Origin: an uncultured Oscillospiraceae bacterium
GTDB lineage: Bacteria > Bacillota > Clostridia > Oscillospirales > Acutalibacteraceae
NCBI GenBank assembly: GCA_900550095.1
Contig: URRG01000037.1
Span: 1 to 11,422, forward strand
Direction of reading: 5' to 3'
DNA length: 11,422 nt
In this document: one piece after another, positions 1 through 5,323 of the stretch
Numbering within the stretch: the stretch's first letter is position 1
How the letters are laid out: every line of letters begins with the position of its first letter
The notes under the pieces: generated by a model
What the model was told of the DNA's origin: nothing
What the model saw: the letters and a program-made list of their open reading frames with translations, nothing else
Database searches by the model: none
Translations under genes and position numbers: made by a program

Positions 1-1223
1 CCTGCAGGCTTGCGGAGCTCATCCCCGCGAAACAGCAGCCGGGCCAGCAGGCTGCGGACGGTCTCTTCCCTTTGAACGGCCCCCTCCGTGGCATTTTCCA
101 AGACTGTTTTTTCTGCCTGCAGGTTGGTAAAATCCTGAAAGAAATACCCCAGCTTCACCCCGGGGGCCAGCCGGAGCCGTCCAGTCACTCTATTCTGCGG
201 CTTTTCCTCTGAGGCGGCGATCTGATTCAGAAGGGTGGTTTTTCCTGAACCGTTCCGGCCCCATAGCTGGGTGCGCCTGCCGGTGGGGATCTGGAAGGAG
301 ACATGGCTGAGAAGAGGAGGGCCGCCGGAATAGGAGAAGGAGATATCCTGCCCTTCTATGGCGATATGGCTGACGGGCGGGTTTGTCAGGGAAAAATCAA
401 ACCGGGCGCAGAGAGGCTCCCGGGGCTTTTCCTTCACTTCCAAATGCTCCAGGCGCTTTTTCACGTTCTGGGCCGAGCGGGCGATGGCCCGCTGGGTCGT
501 GTCGGTGGAGCGGTAGAGGGAGAGATAGTCCCGCAGGCGGGCTTCCCGGGAACTCATGTTCCCCGAGGGGCGGGCGACGGACTCAGCCTTGCGCTGCTTA
601 TCCTCAAAGATACGTTCCAGCCTCCGCCTTTCTTCTGTATACCGGTCATATTCCTGTTGCTGCCGGCGGCGCTTCTCCTCTTTCTGCTGCTTGTAGCTGC
701 TGAAATTTCCTTCATAGACGGTGAGGATCCCTTCCTGCAGCTCGAAAATGCGCTGGCATAGGCGCTCCAATACGGCGCGGTCGTGGCTCACCAGCAGAAA
801 GGTTTTTACGGCGGAAAGGCGTTTCATGAGCAGGCGCACTCCGTCTTCATCCAGATTGGAGGTGGGTTCGTCTGCCAGGAGAAGGCCGGCCTTTTTTTCC
901 AGTGCGCCGGAAATCCGCTGCCTGGTTTTTTCTCCGCCGCTATGGAGGCCTTTTGTCCTCCATTCGTTCAGGGGTTCCTTCTGCTCTTCCTCCGGCCCGC
1001 CCAGTTGCCGCAGATAGGCGGTGGAGGAAAAACGCTCCACAGTGCCTTCATCGGGCTCCAGGCAGCCTGCCAGAATTTGCAGCAGAGTGGTTTTACCGCT
1101 GCCGTTAGCTCCCACGAGCCCAATGCGATCCCCCTCATATACGCATAGCTCGGGGATTTCCAGAATGGTTCTTTCCCCATAGGATTTTTTCAGGCGCTCT
1201 GCCCGAAGCAGTATTTTTGCCAT
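1..1223 (-). CDS. ABC-F ATPase, ribosome-protection (antibiotic resistance) type; C-terminus beyond left edge
   Basis: A cytosolic, soluble tandem ABC ATPase; 407 codons are visible and the second half of NBD2 lies beyond base 1. In order: Walker A1 GANGSGKTT (residues 38-46), a signature HSGGE (94-98, with His instead of the usual Leu), Walker B LLLADEP with catalytic Glu119, switch SHDR (146-149), a charged helical linker rich in Arg/Lys/Glu (about 170-280), and Walker A2 GRNGSGKTT (322-330). There are no membrane segments. Only about 48 residues separate Walker A1 from the signature, so NBD1 lacks the 'arm' found in EttA/Uup; this fits the Vga/Lsa/VmlR group, which enters the ribosomal E site and displaces lincosamides, pleuromutilins and streptogramin A. 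The ATG at 1223-1221 is preceded by GGGAGG (1237-1232), 8 bases away. A promoter and a switch-like leader lie upstream. ABC-F membership is clear; the drug spectrum and the exact subfamily are inferred. Confidence 0.93.
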   Translation of the reverse strand, partial: MAKILLRAERLKKSYGERTILEIPELCVYEGDRIGLVGANGSGKTTLLQILAGCLEPDEGTVERFSSTAYLRQLGGPEEEQKEPLNEWRTKGLHSGGEKTRQRISGALEKKAGLLLADEPTSNLDEDGVRLLMKRLSAVKTFLLVSHDRAVLERLCQRIFELQEGILTVYEGNFSSYKQQKEEKRRRQQQEYDRYTEERRRLERIFEDKQRKAESVARPSGNMSSREARLRDYLSLYRSTDTTQRAIARSAQNVKKRLEHLEVKEKPREPLCARFDFSLTNPPVSHIAIEGQDISFSYSGGPPLLSHVSFQIPTGRRTQLWGRNGSGKTTLLNQIAASEEKPQNRVTGRLRLAPGVKLGYFFQDFTNLQAEKTVLENATEGAVQREETVRSLLARLLFRGDELRKPA

Positions 1224-1293
1224 AAAAACAGCCTCCCATCAAAACGAAATCGAAGTGTGACTCGTTTTGTGCTGGAAGGCTTTGTTTTTACAG
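1220..1293 (-). promoter_or_regulatory. Hairpin sequestering the ABC-F ribosome binding site and start codon; also terminator-like
   Basis: In the transcript, segment 3 (1293-1261) can pair with segment 4 (1248-1220). The top stem is 1269-1262 with 1240-1247 (8 Watson-Crick pairs, CAAAACGA/TCGTTTTG), plus a G-U pair 1261/1248. The middle stem is 1280-1273 with 1231-1238 (8 pairs including one G-U), which buries the GGGAGG Shine-Dalgarno. The lower stem is 1289-1283 with 1224-1230 (AAAAACA/TGTTTTT) and continues over the ATG at 1290-1292/1223-1221 (A-U plus two G-U pairs), closing with 1293/1220. The same stem followed by TGTTTTT also resembles an intrinsic terminator, so control could be transcriptional, translational or both. 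The pairings are read directly from the sequence; function is inferred. Confidence 0.7.
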
Positions 1294-1460
1294 GGAAATG
1301 GTATGGAAAACCAGAAGCCCGGAAACGGAAAATTCTCCTATCCCCGGAAAGAACCAAGGGGAGAGAGATGCAAAACACCGGGGCTGGAATGCGCCCAGAG
1401 GCCTGGTCAAAAGGACCGGGAACGTAGGAGCGCAGTTCCCAATACTGCAAAAATCGCCGG

Positions 1461-1545
1461 CTCCAGCACAAAACACAGGCATACCGCCCACCCCGGCCGC
1501 TAAACGGGCTGGCGGGTTTGGCTTCCCTTTTGTTTTGTGTTGAAG
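1461..1545 (-). promoter_or_regulatory. Segments 1 and 2 of the ABC-F leader switch
   Basis: Segment 1 (1545-1531) begins on the base after the upstream ORF's stop codon. Its CACAAAACA (1539-1531) pairs perfectly with TGTTTTGTG (1475-1467), and beyond one mismatch five more pairs form (1541-1545 with 1465-1461, one G-U). An inner GC-rich hairpin (CCGCC/GGCGG type, within about 1483-1517) lies in the loop. Segment 2 (1475-1461) is also the perfect 12-base complement of segment 3: GTTTTGTGCTGG (1474-1463) against CCAGCACAAAAC (1275-1264), extended by A-U and G-U pairs. Pairing 1:2 lets 3:4 form and closes the gene; blocking segment 1 lets 2:3 form and opens it. Confidence 0.7.
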
Positions 1546-1632
1546 TCAGCGAATAATCATATGTTTTTCAACCTTTTTCCTTTCTCGGAATTCAGGCGGG
1601 AAGACACGCAGATACGCTTCCTGAAAATCCAT
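1546..1632 (-). CDS. Candidate regulatory leader peptide (28 aa) upstream of the ABC-F gene
   Basis: A short ORF in the ABC-F leader encodes 28 residues starting MDFQEAYLRVF and ending KHMIIR, with TGA at 1548-1546 directly before switch segment 1. The reading frame is open further upstream, but the promoter places the transcript start near 1680, so only the downstream part can be translated. The start is uncertain: the ATG at 1632 has its nearest purine tract (AAAAAGG) about 19 bases away; a GTG at 1665 follows GGGAAGA; and the terminal ATG at 1560 (peptide MIIR) has AAGGAAAAAGG about 11 bases ahead. Regulators of erm and ABC-F genes are typically short peptides on which a drug-bound ribosome stalls. 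The position is what makes this ORF credible; its sequence matches no leader peptide I know. Confidence 0.5.
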   Translation of the reverse strand: MDFQEAYLRVFPPEFRERKKVEKHMIIR

Positions 1633-1686
1633 TACGGATGATTTTTCGGAGCCTTTTTGCCGCACTCTTCCCTGCCGGTTTCTTTC

Positions 1687-1715
1687 ACTATAGCACGGGA
1701 AATGGAATATTGCAA
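1687..1715 (-). promoter_or_regulatory. Sigma-A-type promoter for the ABC-F leader transcript
   Basis: On the minus strand, -35 TTGCAA (1715-1710) and -10 TATAGT (1692-1687) are separated by exactly 17 bases. Transcription would begin near 1680, giving about 460 bases of leader before the ABC-F start at 1223. Confidence 0.8.
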
Positions 1716-1746
1716 GAGGCAAAACCCTTTTAGGCATATCGGGAGA

Positions 1747-1770
1747 AAAGGAAGCTTCCCTTATTCCTTT
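1747..1770 (-). terminator. Weak terminator at the end of the PurF-like gene
   Basis: AAAGGAA (1770-1764) and TTCCTTT (1753-1747) form a 7-bp stem spanning the TAA stop (1763-1761), followed by T and C residues. The stem is AT-rich and short, so read-through into the ABC-F leader is possible. Confidence 0.3.
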
Positions 1771-3167
1771 CCATCCCAGCAGTAGGTGCAGAGCTTTTCG
1801 CGTTCGATGCCTACGGATTCGATCATGTCGTCCAGCCTGTGGTAGCGCAGAGTGGTAAAATTCAGCTTTTCCCCAATGCGGCGCAGCATCTCCTTGTATT
1901 CCGGTGTGTCCGGGTTGGAATAGAGGGTGAGATCCACGCCGGGATTTTCTCCCTCGATCTCCCGGATGACCCGGCGGGTAATGAGATCCATTTCCGAGCT
2001 GGAACGGGAGAAATTCAGATATTTGCAGCCGTAGAGAAGAGGCGGGCAGGCGGGGCGGATGTGCACCTCTTTGGCGCCGCTTTGATAGAGAAATTCTGTG
2101 GTTTCCCGCAGCTGCGTTCCCCGGACGATGGAATCGTCGATGAGAAGAAGGCTTCTCCCCTGGATCAGGTCGTGCACAGGGATGAGCTTCATTTTGGCGA
2201 TCAGGTTCCGCTTGCTCTGGATCGTGGGCATAAAGGAACGGGGCCAGGTAGGCGTGTATTTGATGAAGGGGCGGGAGAAAGGGATACCGGATTCATTGGC
2301 ATATCCGATGGCGTGGGCGGTGCCGGAATCAGGCACGCCGGCCACGATATCCGGATGGGCGTCGTCCCGCTTTGCCAGCATGGCGCCGCAGTTGCAGCGC
2401 ATTTTTTCCACGCTGATCCCCTCATAGGAGGATGAGGGGTATCCATAGTAGATCCATAGGAAGGTGCAGATTTTCATATCCTTCCCGGGCTTCACGAGAG
2501 TCCGCACGCCCTCCGGCGTCATGACGACGATCTCGCCGGGCCCCAGCTCCCGTTCCTCGGTGTAACCCAGGTTCAGGTAAGCGAAGCTCTCAAAAGAGGC
2601 GCAGAAAGCATCTTCCTTTTTCCCGATGCAGACGGGAGTGCGCCCGAGCCTGTCCCGAGCGGCATAGATGCCCCGCTGGGTCATGAGCAGGATAGTCATA
2701 GAGCCGTCTATGACCTCCTGTGCATATTGGATGCCCTCGATCAGATTATCCTTCTGATTTATAATGGCAGCCACCAGCTCCGTGGCGTTGATGTCGCCGC
2801 CGCTCATCTCCAGAAAATGGGTGTGGCCTGTTTTGAAGATATCCTTCACAAGCTCGGACGTATTGTTGATTTTTCCCACGGTGGTAATGGCATAGGTTCC
2901 ATGATGGGAGCGGACGATCAGAGGCTGGGGCTCATAATCGGATATGCACCCTATCCCCAGATATCCGTGCATCTCGCTTACATCCTTATCGAATTTTGTG
3001 CGGAAGGGAGCGTTTTCGATATTATGGATGGAACGGTCAAAGCCCCGTTCGTCGTCGTAAACCGCCATACCTGCCCGCCGCGTACCCAGATGGGAATGGT
3101 AATCCGTCCCGAAAAACAGATCGAATACGCAGTCTTCCTTTGATGCTACTCCAAAAAATCCGCCCAT
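1761..3167 (-). CDS. PurF-like amidophosphoribosyltransferase homologue without the catalytic cysteine (468 aa)
   Basis: Full-length two-domain PurF homologue. PurF normally makes phosphoribosylamine from PRPP and glutamine in purine synthesis. The C-terminal half is canonical: PRPP loop LLIDDSIVRGTQ (341-352), VPDSG (278-282), and Cys234, Cys381, Cys460 and Cys463, placed like the four Fe-S ligands of the Bacillus subtilis enzyme. The N-terminal class II glutaminase half is not: the chain begins MGGFFGV where PurF has MCGIxG, so the nucleophile Cys is Gly; the HRGQE segment reads LGTRRAG (27-33); the Arg-containing RYST segment reads GCISD (73-77); and the NG oxyanion motif reads VGKINN (97-102). 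The ATG at 3167 follows GGAGG at a good distance, so the missing Cys is not a start-site error. It lies 147 bases after tatD. It may use ammonia, bind PRPP as a sensor, or act elsewhere. Family is secure; activity is unknown, so no symbol is given. Confidence 0.9.
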   Translation of the reverse strand: MGGFFGVASKEDCVFDLFFGTDYHSHLGTRRAGMAVYDDERGFDRSIHNIENAPFRTKFDKDVSEMHGYLGIGCISDYEPQPLIVRSHHGTYAITTVGKINNTSELVKDIFKTGHTHFLEMSGGDINATELVAAIINQKDNLIEGIQYAQEVIDGSMTILLMTQRGIYAARDRLGRTPVCIGKKEDAFCASFESFAYLNLGYTEERELGPGEIVVMTPEGVRTLVKPGKDMKICTFLWIYYGYPSSSYEGISVEKMRCNCGAMLAKRDDAHPDIVAGVPDSGTAHAIGYANESGIPFSRPFIKYTPTWPRSFMPTIQSKRNLIAKMKLIPVHDLIQGRSLLLIDDSIVRGTQLRETTEFLYQSGAKEVHIRPACPPLLYGCKYLNFSRSSSEMDLITRRVIREIEGENPGVDLTLYSNPDTPEYKEMLRRIGEKLNFTTLRYHRLDDMIESVGIEREKLCTYCWDGKE

Positions 3168-3314
3168 ACTATTCCTCCAATATCGATAATGTGCATATGT
3201 ACTACTTGAAACGGCGGCGCCGGGAACCTGAGAGGCTGCCTGCCGCCTTCGCGCCGGGAATCAAAGTAAATAGATCCGTAAGCCCTTCTCCATGCCTGCC
3301 GCAGAAAACCGGAT

Positions 3315-4121
3315 TTAGAGAGACGCCGGCAGAGAAAAGAGCTTCTGCGCGTTCCTCTTTCCCGCTTCTAGGACCTCCCGCAGGGAAACGCCTTTGATTT
3401 CCGCTATTTTTCCTGCGGAATAGGCGATCATGGATGAATCGCACCGTTTGCCCCGGAAGGGGACTGGGGACATATACGGGCAGTCCGTCTCTGTGAGAAG
3501 GCGGTCCAGAGGGACTTTGGCCGCCACCTGCACGGGCACCCGGGCATTCTTGAACGTCACAGCCCCTCCCAGGCCGATATACATCCCCAGCTTCACGGTT
3601 TCCTGCATCATTTCCACGCTGCCGGAGAAGCAGTGTACTACGCCCTTCGGCTTGTATTGGCGAAGAAGTTCCATGGTATCCCCGTGGGCGTCCCTGTCGT
3701 GAACGATCACCGGCAGGCCAAGATGGTTTGCAAGCCGCAGCTGGGCGGCAAAAACCTCTTTCTGCACTTCTTTTCCGGGATTGTCCTCCCAATGATAATC
3801 CAGACCGATCTCCCCAACCGCCGCCATTTTGGGCAGACGAAGGATTTCCTCCAGCTCCTTTTCCCAGCCTTCGGGCAGATCTCCCGCGCATTCGGGATGG
3901 ATGCCCGCCGCGCCGTATATGGGAGCATACTGACCGCAGAGATCTGCGGTAAAGCGGGAGGAGGGAAGATCCGTTCCGCAGTTCATAATGCCGCACACGC
4001 CCTTTTGAAAGAGAGAAGGAAGAAGCGTATGCAGATCCTCCTGAAACTGTTCACTGTCGTAGTGAGCGTGGGAATCGAAGATACTTAGAGATTCAGACGC
4101 CGCCGTATCTGTTTTTTCCAT
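3315..4121 (-). CDS. tatD: TatD-family metal-dependent hydrolase/deoxyribonuclease (268 aa)
   Basis: Cytosolic TIM-barrel metallo-hydrolase; family members have 3'-5' exonuclease/DNase activity and are linked to DNA repair and RNA processing. All metal ligands are visible: DSHAH (His18, His20), VGEIGLDYHW (Glu104), VIVHDRD (His141), VVHCFSGS (His163) and LTETDCPY (Asp213). The C-terminal PFRGKRCDSS matches the family's loop after the final Asp. The ATG at 4121 was chosen because GAAAGGA lies about 9 bases upstream and the resulting 268 residues match the usual 255-265; the frame is open 31 codons further upstream without a comparable ribosome binding site or similarity. It sits 124 bases after the nucleotidyltransferase and upstream of the PurF-like gene, all in one direction. 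Close linkage of metG and tatD is common in Bacillota, and here only the nucleotidyltransferase separates them. Confidence 0.93.
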   Translation of the reverse strand: MEKTDTAASESLSIFDSHAHYDSEQFQEDLHTLLPSLFQKGVCGIMNCGTDLPSSRFTADLCGQYAPIYGAAGIHPECAGDLPEGWEKELEEILRLPKMAAVGEIGLDYHWEDNPGKEVQKEVFAAQLRLANHLGLPVIVHDRDAHGDTMELLRQYKPKGVVHCFSGSVEMMQETVKLGMYIGLGGAVTFKNARVPVQVAAKVPLDRLLTETDCPYMSPVPFRGKRCDSSMIAYSAGKIAEIKGVSLREVLEAGKRNAQKLFSLPASL

Positions 4122-4245
4122 TTTACCGTTTCCTTTCAGAAATGCAGCAGCAGGTCGCTTCTGCATGTATGCCGCCCAACCGCTCATCCTTTGCAGCCGG
4201 TGCAGCCGGCACATTCTGTGTTTTCAGAACCATACGCCGCCTTTT

Positions 4246-5031
4246 TTACCATTCGGCGATAAAGGGGCGGTGCTTATACCACCACTGCTCGTTATCCGCC
4301 AGGAACTGGGTGCCGATTTCGTGGAAATCCTTCGGCGGCGTATACTCGATGTTTTCCAGCACATAGTCTACGAAAGATTTCATGTTCTCCGTGGTGGGAT
4401 CTTCCACAAAGCGGGCGCAGAGCTCCAGGACCCGGGGAGGTTTGTTTTCCATGCGCTCTATGTATTTTCCCATGCTCTTGCTGCAGGGATAGAGGACCTC
4501 CCGGTCCTGCATGACCATGCGCAGAGCAAAGTGCACGATCTCGAATACCGTGCGGGAACGGAGGATGGGATCGTCCACAAACTGCCAGAAATAACCGGTG
4601 GCATAATGGAGCACAGCGTAAAAGGAGTTCTGTTTTGCCTGCTTTTCCTGCTTTTGGAAAACAGGAATCCGCTCCACGATGCCGGGAATCTCCGGATCTG
4701 TATACGAAATGCAGCGGCTGCACAGGAAGGAATTCCGCGTGGGCTCGCTGCCGTGGTCTGCGGCGGCCTCCAGATATTCCTTGGTCATATACTTGATATC
4801 GAAATAACCGCCTTCATAGTCGCAGTAGCCGGTGATGCATTCGGTGATGCGGCCCTCGGCCTTCAGTTTTTCGTAGCGCTCCGGGGTGACGACGACCATT
4901 CCGTCGATATCGGAGTCTGGGCGTTCCAGCCCCTTTGCCACCGATCCTCCCAGAACGACGCCCAGGACTTCGGGATCCCCCTCATAATATTTTTTCAAGC
5001 TTTCTATAGCTCGTTTGTGATGCTCGTACAT
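4246..5031 (-). CDS. Small nucleotidyltransferase, ANT/MNT fold (261 aa)
   Basis: The N-terminal polymerase-beta-type nucleotidyltransferase signature is complete: VLGGSVAKG with Gly28-Gly29-Ser30, then PDSDID with Asp41 and Asp43, and a likely third carboxylate Asp78 in YFDIKY. The remaining 180 residues look helical and contain clustered aromatic residues (about 137-150 and 246-257), as in the substrate-binding domains of aminoglycoside or lincosamide nucleotidyltransferases. No membrane segment or signal peptide is seen. The ATG at 5031 is preceded by AGGAGG at 11 bases; the frame is open for 63 codons further upstream, but that part has no ribosome binding site and reads as low-similarity sequence. 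It lies between the metG terminator and tatD. The substrate cannot be read from sequence: an antibiotic, a protein side chain (AMPylation) or a nucleotide-linked metabolite are all possible. No own promoter was identified with confidence; an AT-rich tract (TTTTATATACAC, around 5053-5066) could hold a -10. Confidence 0.85.
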   Translation of the reverse strand: MYEHHKRAIESLKKYYEGDPEVLGVVLGGSVAKGLERPDSDIDGMVVVTPERYEKLKAEGRITECITGYCDYEGGYFDIKYMTKEYLEAAADHGSEPTRNSFLCSRCISYTDPEIPGIVERIPVFQKQEKQAKQNSFYAVLHYATGYFWQFVDDPILRSRTVFEIVHFALRMVMQDREVLYPCSKSMGKYIERMENKPPRVLELCARFVEDPTTENMKSFVDYVLENIEYTPPKDFHEIGTQFLADNEQWWYKHRPFIAEW

Positions 5032-5220
5032 ATCGGATTTGTCCTCCTGTGTTTTAGTGTATATAAAATTTAGAAAGGCGTATATATTCCTGAAGGAATG
5101 GGGCTTTTCAGGGAACAGGGGCAGGCGGAGAACGGGCAAAAACGGACGAAAAAGAAATTTGCCGGAAAACGCTGTTCCCGCAGCCCCGCGGGGACCATAT
5201 CCCTTCAAGAGAGAAGGCAA

Positions 5221-5259
5221 TGAAAACAGCCTGCCGGCAGAGCGGACAAGCTGTTTTCA
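5221..5259 (-). terminator. Inverted-repeat terminator after metG
   Basis: The 10-base arms TGAAAACAGC (5221-5230) and GCTGTTTTCA (5250-5259) are perfect inverted repeats around a GC-rich loop. Read on the minus strand the stem ends in TTTTC, about 65 bases after the metG stop. Because the arms carry A and T tracts it could also work in the other direction, but no plus-strand gene ends here. Confidence 0.65.
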
Positions 5260-5323
5260 GAAAGGCAGGGCGCCGAAGGGCGGCGTGTTTTCGATCCGCC
5301 GCTCTCTGGAACGCCCGCGCGTA

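Noticed and set aside
303..761. Plus-strand open frames across 303-1148
   Set aside because: They lie antisense to the ABC-F coding frame, which carries all ABC motifs; no ribosome binding sites or family resemblance.
1633..1737. Longer version of the leader ORF, 63 codons starting at 1737
   Set aside because: Its start lies upstream of the mapped promoter elements (-35 at 1710-1715, -10 at 1687-1692), so this part would not be in the transcript.
1839..2435. 198-codon plus-strand frame inside the PurF-like gene
   Set aside because: A mirror of the conserved PRPP-domain coding sequence on the opposite strand; composition reflects the sense gene.
3213..3260. GC-rich inverted repeat (CGGCGC/GCGCCG) between tatD and the PurF-like gene as a terminator
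   Set aside because: The loop is about 30 bases and no real T tract follows; it may be structure in the leader but not a convincing terminator.
4165..5073. 302-codon plus-strand frame opposite the nucleotidyltransferase
   Set aside because: Antisense to a gene with an intact catalytic signature and ribosome binding site; no independent support.
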